A stretch of DNA of 48,916 nucleotides from Acanthamoeba castellanii str. Neff (lineage: Eukaryota; Discosea; Longamoebia; Acanthamoebidae): contig NW_004457343.1 of the NCBI RefSeq assembly GCF_000313135.1, forward strand, positions 150,191-199,106, given 5' to 3'. Position 1 is the first letter of the stretch. Every line of letters begins with the position of its first letter. The notes beneath the pieces are model-generated. The model saw only the letters and a list, made by a program, of their open reading frames with translations. It had not been told where the DNA came from and ran no database searches. Both the position numbers and the translations under genes were made by a program. This document shows positions 10,767 to 20,159 of the stretch, one piece after another.

Positions 10767-13276
10767 CTATTTGCCCTCCTTGAGGCTCCACACCTTGACC
10801 ATGCTCTTGATCTTGAAGATGTGAGAGAGCGCCGAGGGCTTGATGTGCTCCATCTCCTCGATGCCGACGATGACATTCTTCTCGTCGTCCACCAGGAGAG
10901 AGACCACGCACTGCGACTTGTTCGTGTGCTCACGCATGCGGAAGTCTGTGTTGTTGTTGCATTGCCACGTGTGAGTATGGAATGTCGTTGGAATGTGAGG
11001 CTGGTTGAGGTTGGCATACCAGCGATCTTGGCGATGAGCGCTCCGGTCTTGATGTCCCAGAGACGAATGGCGCCGGTCTTCCTGAACTTGCGACAGCGGA
11101 AGCTCATCCAACCACTCTCGACCGTCAGCATCTGCATGCCGCTCAGGAACACTCCGCTGATCGGTGCCATGGCCTTGCCAGCTGCAGCGTCAAGAAAATG
11201 AAGAAGGTGTATTGTCAGCATCATGTTCATGGTGATGGTGAAGGTGGTGAAGATGGTGGTGATGATGAAGTGGCGATGATCGTACCTTGCGGTTGTGAGC
11301 CGATATCGCGGAGCACGACTTCGCGCTCCCAGTTCCAGAGCTTGAGGCAGCCCTTCTCACTGGTGCGGTTCTCCTTCTTGCAGCCCGCGGCCGCCACCAG
11401 GTTGTTCTCGGCGTGGAGCGCAAAGATCGGGAATCGGCACGGCAGAGTGTGCAACGCTTCACCGCTGTCCACATCCTATTGGCCGTAGGATAAAAAGGAG
11501 TTAGCTTAAATGAAAACAAAAATGAGAAGAAAACAGAATAATAATAAAATCCAAGGTCAAGTTTCACTCACATGAAACGAAAGGTCTCAACAGCTGAGAG
11601 TTGTTTGCTTTTATGGTTGTGTTTTTGGTTGTTTGGCCCAGTTTATTCGAACTGCAAAGATCACGACGAGCAAGATACGAAACGACGAAGAAGATGAAGA
11701 GGCAGAAAAAAGAGGAACAGGAACAGGTGCACATACCCAGATCTTGATGGAGCCGTCCTGGGATCCGCTCACTAAGCGGAAAGGCGCGTTGGCGGTGGTT
11801 TTACGCTTCAAGACCTGGAGGCAGGTCACCGCCGCCGTGTGGCCGGCGAACTGCTTCACGCACTCGCCGGAGTCGAGATTCCACAGCTTGAGCGAGTGGT
11901 CTGTGGTTCATGTTGCGTGCCGTTGTCAGATCACACAGCACAGCGTCAACTGTGGGGTGGTGAGTGGCGTGGTATATATGGCGGTGTACCTTGCGAGCCG
12001 GTCACGACGTGGTTGTCGTTGAGGAACTGGAGGCAGGTGATCCACCCGCTGTGGCAGTCGATGCTCCGCACCAGCTTGCCCGAGTGGAAGTCGTACTCCT
12101 CGACCGCGTAGGTGTCATTGCTCTTCTTGGTCGAGATGACCAGGCGCGTACACGATTCGTTCACTGCCAACACCGGGAAGTTCTGCAGACCAATAGCCAA
12201 AATCACAGTTAATCCACAATATCTCTATAAAAGGAAAAATCTTATACATAAAAAGAACTCAAGACCAGAGAGAAAAACCGATGGATGTACCTGCGAGGGA
12301 AGGGTCAGCGAGGCGGTGAGCTCGCCGCTCCTGAGGTCCAGCGCCTGCACCGTCCCGTCCATGCCCGAGTAGTGGAACACCGTGTCCTGTGTTCGCAGAA
12401 GATGAAGATGGTGAGTTCCGTACGTTCATCAGTGGTCAACTACTGAGAGTTTGGTACCTTGGCGTTGGGTCGAGGGAGGAGCTGCCAGATCGGGTGGGTC
12501 TTGAGCGGGAGCGTGTTGCGTAGGTAGAACCGGCCGGCGCGCCAGTTGACGTGCCGCCAGTGCTGGCGCCGCCGGGCGGCCAGGCTCGAGTCGCTGCGGA
12601 TGAGCTCGCGCCAGCTCCAGCACACGGCGCTCGCGTTGCAGATGTCGTGGGTGGAAGCTGGCAGGAAGCTGAAGATGTGCGACACCAGCTCGAGCGGCAG
12701 AGCGTTGAAGCCCGACACGTCGGTCTCGAAGGCGACGTGGTTCGACGAGGTCGACGACGTAGTCTCTCGGCGAGGTGCGAAGTCGTCACAGAGCTCGAGG
12801 ACGGCCGGGGTGTTGGACGGCAGCGAGAGGCAGATGGCATGGACCCGGCTGGCGATGGCTGCGGAAGAGGAATAAAGTGAAGTAGAAGAAGAAGAAGCAG
12901 CTGAAGAAGAAGTAGAAGATGGAGAAGTAGAGAGATCTGGTGCGATGCAGTCGACGGTCTGGAACGAGGCAGACACGCTCTTGATACGCCTCTTAATCTT
13001 GTGGGCGATGTCGGACTTGTTGTGGAAGGGCGCGGGGGTGCGGGGGGTGGAGGGGGAGACGTAGGCCGACACGGTGCTGGCGAGGGCGAAGGGCGCGTTG
13101 GGGTCATTCGACTTGATGATGATGTCGTTGTTGCTGCCCAGGCTCGCGGGGTGCTGCTCCTGGTCCTGTTGGTGGCGAGAGGAGGTGGGGGTGTCGGCTG
13201 GGGTCTGCTGCTTGCAGTTGCCCTTCCTCTTCCTGTGAGTAGTATTGTCCTTCAATCTTCTGAAGAAGCGAAACAT
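10767..13276 (-). CDS. F-box / WD40-repeat protein
   Basis: Seven exons: 12458-13276, 12291-12386, 11990-12182, 11737-11900, 11286-11475, 11020-11181, 10767-10945; 600 residues. F-box proteins dock substrates onto SCF ubiquitin ligases through SKP1; WD40 propellers bind the substrate. A basic, Ser-rich disordered N-terminus (1-185) precedes an F-box at about 190-236 (NALPLELVSHIFSFLP, then a CWSWREL core), then WD repeats. Clear units are GWITCLQF..VVTGSQ, DHSLKLWNLDSG and AAVTCLQV..LVSGSQDGSIKIW, plus later KLWNWE, IRLWDI and VKVWSL. At least six blades can be counted; the first are degenerate. The exact substrate is unknown. Downstream 3' sequence keeps a coding look in another frame (see findings). 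Confidence 0.9.
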
Positions 13277-14225
13277 GTTGTGTCAACGTGTGGTGGTGCT
13301 GTGCAGGTGGAGGTGAAGATGAAGATGAAGGTGGGTGAGAGTGAGGTGGTGATGCGGGGTGATGTGAGGTGCCCTATCCGTGGAAGATGAAGATGAAGGT
13401 GTGATGCTGAAGTGCTATGGGTGGTGTGTGTGAAGTGGATGAGGAGAGAAGAGAAGAAGGCGTTCGATGGTGGACCCCTTTTGTAGTGCGCGGCGGGCTG
13501 GGCGCGGTGCTAAATTCAAAGCGGCCGAAAATTGGCCTCAAACCCAGCCGACAAGGCCGCCGTTTGCCACCAGGAAGAACGCGGGAAACCATGCCCCGAA
13601 AATTCACCAACTCTGGGACGTTGAAATGTCAAGAATGCCTCAGTTTTGAATGCGAGCATTCCTCAGATGATTAAAGGGTGATCCGGTTACACGAACCGCC
13701 ACGCGATCTGTGGCGATCGACATGAACTGCAGGCTCAAGGTCAGGTGATAAGGTGACCCAACCCAAAAAATCCCCACTCACCTGCAAAGCATGAACTGGA
13801 AGAAAGGACATATCACAGAATTGCCCCTGCAAGCTGGCACCACTGGTGGCTGGAATGAGTGAGGGGATCATCAATCTCACTGTAGCCAATGATTCCCTCT
13901 ACTTAGCACTCCTTTTCAGAGAGCTCTTTAAGAATGGTCTTTGGGAAGTCCATAGTATTGGTGTTTGGTGGCACAGTTTGACCAAACCATTCCAATCCAG
14001 TGTGTGCTATTGCCCAACCTGAGAATGAAGCTGTGCCATTTGGGGTGTATGGTGGCGCTTTGTTATCATTCTTTAGCACAGCACACATGGGCCTCCACCT
14101 CCAACATGAATCACCTGCAATGGGGGAAGAAAAGTGAAAAGAAAAGAGGTTTCTCTGTTTTTTTTACATTGACGTCACGCCAGCACGGCAGCACAAAAAT
14201 AAAAACAGATTGTTTATTGCAGGAA
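13277..14225. other. Intergenic between divergent F-box/WD40 and SDR genes, with CpG-depleted island C
   Basis: Promoter sequence for both neighbours should lie at the two ends. Bases 13741-14165 have a single CpG (near 14055) and form a depleted island. Inside it a 61-residue minus-strand open stretch (13903-14088) resembles no family I know. A short plus-strand stretch (13590-13673) with a CxxC motif is too small to support as a gene. Confidence 0.5.
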
Positions 14226-15769
14226 ATGGAGAAAGATTCGGGTGTCGGCGAAGAAGAGTACACAAGCTACGAACCTGAGGACTCTGTTCCTCGCGGTACG
14301 GTCCACAAGTACGCCTGTTATCAGAATCGACACCAAGATTAATCGTAATTTCCAGATGATGCCGTAAATGGAGGTTTCGTGCCGGTGATCGTCATCACCG
14401 GAGCCAGCAGTGGCATAGGAGAAGCCATCGCCCTCCAATACGCTTCTTCCCGCGCCTGCCAGTGCGCCACCACCTCTACTCGTACTAAATAATGACTATT
14501 TATTTATTTTATTTTATTATTTTAACCGTTCTATTGCCTTGGTGCTGCCTACCAGGTTGGTCCTGGCTGCGCGCTCGCGGGACAAGCTGAAGGCAGTCGC
14601 CATCAAGTGCCGCAAGCTCGGGTGTGAGGTGGCCATCATCCCCACCGACGTGTCCAAGCCCAAGCAATGCAAGTGCGTACACCTCTTCTTTATACATTTA
14701 TTTATTTTTAATTTGATTTTATTTTTTATCGGCTCACCCGGGTGCTGGTTCGCGCACAGGTTCCTGATCAAGGAGACCATCCGCATCTTCGGCCGTCTCG
14801 ACTACCTGGTACTCAACGCCGGCGTGTCCATGCACATCGCCTTCGAGGAGCTCAAGGTTCGCGCGCACCCTCACAACTCTCTTTGTGTGGTGGTGGTGGT
14901 GGTGTTCACACAAGGGCGGCTCGTTGTTGACCAACTTGCATTCCTCTACTCTAACCCCTTTATATTGTACTTGATTGGTGTTGCAGGACCTGGAGATCTT
15001 CCACAAGCTGATTGACACGAACTACTTCGGCTACGTGTACACGACACACTTCGCTCTGCCCTTCCTGCGCAAGAGCCCTCAGCCCAAGATCGTGGTCATT
15101 GGATCCCTCTCGGGTATGTACGCTACCAGTTTTCTATACGCCACACGTACACGTGTGTGTCGTTCGTGTGTCGTGTTGCGTCTGTCTCGGTTCGGGCTAA
15201 TTCGTCTCTCTTCTGCCAGGCGAGACTGGGGTGCCGCTGCGTACGGGCTACTGCGGCTCGAAGTTCGCAGTGAACGGTACGGCTGCCCTTCCACCAATGT
15301 GTTGGTGCCTCTTGTGCAAGTCTTGAGATGCCAATCTCCTCCCACGCCGCGCGCTCACAGGTTTCTTCGAAGCCCTGCGGACCGAGCTGGGCCCAGCAGT
15401 CCCCATAACCATCGTGTCACCTGGGTAGGGAATGCGTGTCGTGTCGTGTCGTGTCGTGTGTGTGGTGTGTGTGGTGTGTGCGTGTGTGGTGCGTTGCGTG
15501 CTGCGATGGCTGACATGATGGGTAGGTACGTGGACACGGAGATCCGGCAGAACGCGTACGGGCCAAAGGACTTCAACCCGGCGTCGGGAGGCATGATGTC
15601 GCCCAAGCGCTGCGCCGAGCTGATCGTAGAGGCCGCCGATCAGAGGCGACGAAAGGTGGTGCTCACGCTGAGCGGCAAGCTCGCCTACGCGCTTCGGCCA
15701 TTCGTGCCCGACATCATCGACATGCTCGTCAAGCGGAAAGCTCACCAGAAGAAGAAGGCCGCGCTCTAG
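14226..15769 (+). CDS. Short-chain dehydrogenase/reductase (DHRS7-like)
   Basis: Eight exons: 14226-14295, 14356-14461, 14556-14672, 14760-14856, 14987-15113, 15220-15276, 15361-15424, 15526-15769; 293 residues, phases consistent. SDR enzymes oxidise or reduce alcohols and ketones with NAD(P)(H). Classical motifs are present: TGASSGIG for cofactor binding, LVLAARS at the end of beta-2 (Arg favours NADP), NAG in the LNAGVSM segment, IGSLSGETG with the catalytic Ser, and YCGSKFA supplying Tyr and Lys of the YxxxK motif. The PG motif (VSPGYVDT) is completed by a splice. The C-terminus is basic and hydrophobic (LAYALRPF..KKKAAL), as in membrane-anchored DHRS7 relatives. Substrate unknown. Confidence 0.92.
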
Positions 15770-15849
15770 GCCACCATCGGCCGCGACACAGCCGACAACA
15801 AAGAAAAGAAGAGAAAAGAAATGATAATATTCACCTGATGGTCGCTTGC

Positions 15850-16672
15850 TTAGGCGCTGGCGGAGGCTGAGGCGGAGGCGGAGGCGGTGGAGTCGAGCTC
15901 GCGCTTCCGCTGGGCAAAGTAGGGGTTGAGGGGCTTCATGGGCGTGAGGAGCTTCTTGGCGAAGCTCTTGGGCGAGTAGTAGTCGATCCCCGACGCCATG
16001 GTCCGCGCGATGAAGTGCCCCACGAACGTGTCGTGCAGCGTCGCCGCAATCGTCCGCGCGATGTTCTCCGGCGCGTCCTCAAACTTCTGCACCACGTGGC
16101 GGAACGTGGCCTATGACGAACGCACGCACAGACGATGAGTCGAACCGCACACGGCGCACACGACACGACCAACGACACACACGACGACACCGGGGGGGGA
16201 GGGAAAAGAAGAGAACCTCGGTCAGCTTTTCGCCGCTCGGGGTGCTGAGCAGCTTGTCGAAGTCGTTGTGGATGTAGGCGTCGAGCGCGGCGTCGTAGAC
16301 GTGGGGCGTCTGGCCCTTCTTGATCTTGGACGGCGCGATCGACGGGAGAATGAGTCGCGAGATCCAACTCATGTTCTTCTTGATGTTCTCCTGCCGTGCC
16401 AGCACCTCCGTAGCTCTTTGTTTGGCCCCCACGACACGACACGACACGACACGACACGGCACGACACGGCGGACGAGAGTGAGTACAGAGTTGGGAAGTG
16501 GTTGGATTAGCAGAGAGGCCGGCGTACCGGATTCTGGCCGCGGCCTTGGAGACTGGGCTTTCAATAACGAGCTTGGTGACCTCATCCGCCAGCAACAGGT
16601 CGGCCCATGGGAAAGCGTCAATCACCTGTTTTGAAACACAACGTGTGTCGTGTGTGTGTCGTGTGTGTGTGT

Positions 16673-16737
<65 letters not shown>

Positions 16738-17839
16738 AATCGATGGTTGTTTAGACTGTAGGACAAGGAAGTGGGACTCGACACAATGGTGGGCGCACCA
16801 TGGCGGTAAAATGCTTCGGCAAGGACTGATCGACAGCCAGCACTGCTGCCGTGCCAGCCTCCCACAAGGCACGAGCCTCGTCTGGTACGCACACGCACAC
16901 GCACCACCGCACACGCACACGACGCACGGCACACACGCAGAGGAATCAGTGTGTGATGCAAGAGGGAGAGAGAAAGAGAGAGAGATTTTGAGCAGCAGAT
17001 GATGCACAAGCGCTCGCTTACCCTTGATCTGCTGCTCGTCCGCGGGGGAGAGGGTGATGTCGCGGTGCAGGTCGCGCAACACGCCCTCGAGCTCCCTCGC
17101 GCTCAGCTGGCCGTGCAGCACCGCCTCCTGCAGCGACATCTTGTCTGCATACATCGAGACAAATAAACACGTAAATAAACAATAAAAATCCTTAAAAACA
17201 AGTAGAAAATAAATAACAGTAAATATAAATAAGAAATAAAAATTTGTAGAGCAAGAGACCTGATGGTGCAGGGCTGCCTTCCTTGGCCTCCTTGTCGCTG
17301 GGTGGCTGCTGGACATCGATGTTCTTGGCGTTGGCGCTAATCTTGGCGGCATTGGACGAGGAGGCGGCCTTCTGCTGGGCCTGCGTCATCTGTTCCTCCA
17401 TCTGCTTGGTGTAGCGCTCGACCCGCTGGAGGATGAAGGCCCTGGCGGGCGCGTTGGCCCGTGCCAGATCCTGCATGAGGCGGATGACGTCGGCCTTCTT
17501 GTGCTGGCTGAGCGCGGACTTGAGAAGCGGGAGATGGAGGTCGAAATCGATTTCCGCAGGGACCTCGTTGTTCTTGGCCAGCAGCGTGCTCGCCTCGAGC
17601 GATTGCGGCGTTGGCCTGAAGGAGAAGGCGGCGTTCAGCGCCTCCCTGATGTCGTTGTTGGTGGAGGGCGTGGCACGGAAGCCTCGCGAGGTCATCTGCC
17701 CCATTGGCCCGATCGAGGAAGAACCATGCGATTGCAGCAGCAAATGGCGCGAAGCAGGCGAAACCGAGTGGCGGCCCACAGTGTGCAGGGCAGAAGGTGC
17801 GATCGCACCAGCAGTGGATGTTCGTGCCAGTCTCTTCAT
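15850..17839 (-). CDS. Orphan protein with mitochondrial-type presequence
   Basis: Six exons: 17260-17839, 17022-17144, 16799-16881, 16528-16625, 16217-16415, 15850-16110; 447 residues, phases consistent. The N-terminus (MKRLARTSTAG.., rich in Arg/Ser/His and without acids for about 60 residues) looks like a mitochondrial targeting presequence. The rest is mostly alpha-helical, with a conserved-looking core (HKKADVIRLMQDLARANAPARAFILQ cut in two when quoted: HKKADVIRLMQDL and ARAFILQRVERY) and a C-terminal Ser/Ala repeat. No catalytic motif or known domain is recognised. The (GT)n intron 16668-16737 and CACGA-repeat introns are typical of this window. The function is not assigned. Confidence 0.72.
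16668..16737. repeat. (GT)n dinucleotide repeat, about 33 units
   Basis: Long GT run inside an intron of the mitochondrial-type orphan gene. A Z-DNA-prone, likely length-variable microsatellite. Confidence 0.9.
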
Positions 17840-18072
17840 CTTGTTCTAATTGATGCTCCAAAATACAAATCCAAAAATTAGCAGTGAACACGCAAGCCTG
17901 ACGTCAGCATGACGCACGACAAGCTCAGGAGTTCGAACACCGCAGTTGGCCGCCAGAAACAAGCTCCCGAAGCTGCAGCCAAGTGGCCAGAGGCAGAGAC
18001 GAAGAGTGCAATGAGCGGATACGGTCAGATGGCGAGAGGGGGTGCGATGGAGGCAGAGAGGTGAGGGCTGTC
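17840..18072. other. Intergenic: orphan gene promoter and 5S upstream region
   Basis: Only 230 bp separate the orphan gene start from the 5S gene. The last 41 bp (18032-18072) are conserved upstream of the second 5S copy. Confidence 0.5.
18032..18072 (+). promoter_or_regulatory. Conserved 5' flank of 5S rRNA copy 1
   Basis: A 41-bp block (GCGAGAGGGG..GGGCTGTC) immediately before the 5S gene, repeated before copy 2 (19927-19968) with one G inserted and one C to T change. Sequence further upstream is unrelated, so the block moved or is kept with the gene. It could be an upstream element for RNA polymerase III. Confidence 0.55.
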
Positions 18073-18191
18073 GGATACGGCCATACTGCGCAGAAAGCAC
18101 CGCTTCCCATCCGAACAGCGAAGTTAAGCTGCGCCAGGCGGTGTTAGTACTGGGGTGGGCGACCACCCGGGAATCCACCGTGCCGTATCCT
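18073..18191 (+). rRNA. 5S ribosomal RNA, copy 1
   Basis: A 119-nt 5S gene. The ends GGATACGG and CCGTATCCT pair as helix I. It contains the universally conserved loop region CCCATCCGAACAGCG and the internal control region used by TFIIIA and Pol III (about nt 45-95). It is followed directly by a T5 run, the Pol III terminator. As I remember it, the sequence matches Acanthamoeba 5S. It is identical to the second copy at 19969. Confidence 0.97.
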
Positions 18192-18196
18192 TTTTA
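18191..18196 (+). terminator. Pol III oligo-T terminator of 5S copy 1
   Basis: The T run directly after the mature 3' end, on the coding strand, is the standard RNA polymerase III stop signal. Confidence 0.85.
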
Positions 18197-19926
18197 CTCT
18201 CACTCTCCATGATGATCATGGATGATTATTCTTGTTGCTTTTTCTGATCTCAGCCAAATGGCATTGGTAAAGCAACAACTCCATCAACCACAAACCACAC
18301 AACCATGGTGCTGGGACTACCTCAGTCCAGGCCAGCAGATGGATCAGCATGGATTAAATTGTTCAGGAGTGTCAGCACTTGCACCACAGGGGTTAGGCAC
18401 TCACTAAGCCCTTGCCAGTTACACTTGGCCATTTACCATGCCTTGGGTGCTGACTTGAATCAGTCCTTCAAGGTGTGTAGTTCAGCTACCCCATGTGCAG
18501 CCCATCAGAAGGTCATCAAAATGTTGGTGGGGAGATGCCACACAACAAGCTAAGGTGGAGAGAGAGTAAAAAGGGTGTGCACCATAGCTGAGGGTGAAGT
18601 CCCAGTTCTTGTCTTCTGTGGCCAGGTTGGCAATTCTCCAGACTTGGTGCTAAGAAAAAGAGAAAATCAGTTTATGTTGTCTTTTCAATAACAACAAAAT
18701 AACAAGAAGATTGAATGGTGGGGAGGCCCAGGAGGAGATGTTGAATGTGCATGTGGCCAAAAAAAGCAGAGATGGACCATTAAATAAAAAACCTAATTTT
18801 GCAGCAATCATAATCCAGCACAAAAAACTCACACATTTCACAAGCACATCAAAGAGGATGGAGGTAAGTGGAGCACCTACTGGATGATTGACAAGGATGA
18901 AGTTGAGAGGAGTGTAGTTGCCCAAGAGGGGTGGAGGTACATTCTCTGCCAATTCCACACAGTCAAGCTATGGACTGAGCATCTCAAGGTGTGCAAGAGG
19001 ATTTTGGCTGTCTGTTGAAGAACATGACCTGGGAGCTTGTTCCTCTTCCCCCCAGCCACAAGGTCATCAAGGGGCGCTGGGTACTTTGGCAGAAAACCCT
19101 AGCAGATGGAACACCAGAACACTTCAAAGCATGCTGTTTTCTTCAAGCAAAATTCATGGACTACAATGAAATGTTTGCCCCCATGGCTCACCTGGATAAC
19201 TTTTGTATGTTCATTGCTCTGCTGTTGCTCTCAACCTTGAAATCCATGTCACAGTTCAACTGCTACAGGCAAGAGCACTGGGTTGCAGCAAAACAACCTG
19301 GACATTCACATTCCCAACCTGCTGGCCAACAAGATCTGTGTGCTGGTCTACTCTGGCATTGGTATCCTTGTCCCCCCATCATGTGTTGGGGTGCTGACAT
19401 TCATGTCCTTCACTATATGCAAATCCTTGTGACCTGGCAATTCAACATGACCAACATCTCTATTGACTCCAAGGACAAAGAGTTTTCTCTTCTTCTTGTC
19501 AACTCTGGGCAGACTTTCCATGGGGCATAAAAACACTTTGACCTCAAGCTCAAAATTGTCAACACCAGACTGCAAGACATGCCCACTGAAGTCAAGACAA
19601 AAACCAATTTTCTCCTTTATTCTTTATTCTACTCTCTGTTCAATAAACATCTCTTCTGTGACTCTTGCCATCTACTCAACTCTGTTCAATGCTGAAAACC
19701 CAAGCCATGGAGGCCCAATGAGATGATGAGGCAAGAGGGTGTGTTGTGGCACTGCATGTGGTCAAATGTGACCAAGAATTTGCACTCCACACTTCATGCT
19801 GTTTGCCTTGTACCAGTTGACACATCACTTGAGGCTGATGTTGCTGTGCAAGGGGGAGGCAAGCAGCTTGATGAGTTGGATGAAGAGGTTGGTCTTGATC
19901 ATAGCTGGGTATGGTACTTTCATTCT
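18197..19926. other. CpG-depleted island B between the two 5S genes
   Basis: About 1.73 kb with a single CpG (19075-19076) by line-by-line reading, although each flanking 119-bp 5S gene has about 11. The interior holds a decayed copia-type reverse transcriptase remnant and otherwise unrecognised TG/CA-rich sequence with broken short frames on both strands. No intact gene and no clear LTRs. It is interpreted as a silenced, deaminated retroelement insertion. Confidence 0.8.
18970..19400 (+). mobile_element. Ty1/copia-type reverse transcriptase fragment (decayed)
   Basis: The translation from 18991 starts with the N-terminal signature of the copia RVT_2 domain: a VQEDFGCLLKN helix, then MTWELVPLPPSHKVIKGRW (family form: x-TWELV-x-LP-x-x-x-x-x-I-x-x-KW), followed by DGTPEHFKA and the YNEMFAPMAHL block (family form: Y-x-ETFAPV). 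The frame then breaks near 19205. A second frame continues with AVALNLEIH, matching the LALAA..LEIHQ stretch before the first catalytic Asp. The catalytic YxDD box is not present. Non-autonomous relic, on the same strand as the 5S genes. Confidence 0.75.
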
Positions 19927-19968
19927 GCGAGAGGGGGGTGTGATGGAGGCAGAGAGGTGAGGGCTGTC
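19927..19968 (+). promoter_or_regulatory. Conserved 5' flank of 5S rRNA copy 2
   Basis: Matches the 41-bp block before copy 1 except for one extra G and one CpG to TpG change, on the side that faces the depleted island. Confidence 0.55.
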
Positions 19969-20087
19969 GGATACGGCCATACTGCGCAGAAAGCACCGCT
20001 TCCCATCCGAACAGCGAAGTTAAGCTGCGCCAGGCGGTGTTAGTACTGGGGTGGGCGACCACCCGGGAATCCACCGTGCCGTATCCT
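19969..20087 (+). rRNA. 5S ribosomal RNA, copy 2
   Basis: Identical in all 119 nt to copy 1, with the same T5 terminator and a shared 18-bp downstream tail. The two copies are 1.9 kb apart in the same orientation. The 3' end of the leftward F-box gene is only 73 bp away. Identity despite heavy decay of the DNA between the copies argues for function or gene conversion. Confidence 0.97.
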
Positions 20088-20159
20088 TTTTACTCTCGCT
20101 CTCCTGCCCGCATGGATCGTTTATTGTCGCATTCTTTTCCCGCTTGCGGACAAGTTTGT

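Noticed and set aside
17925..17945. GAGTTCGAACACC, resembling a tRNA T arm
   Set aside because: The loop matches only partly, and no acceptor, D or anticodon arm can be drawn on either strand.
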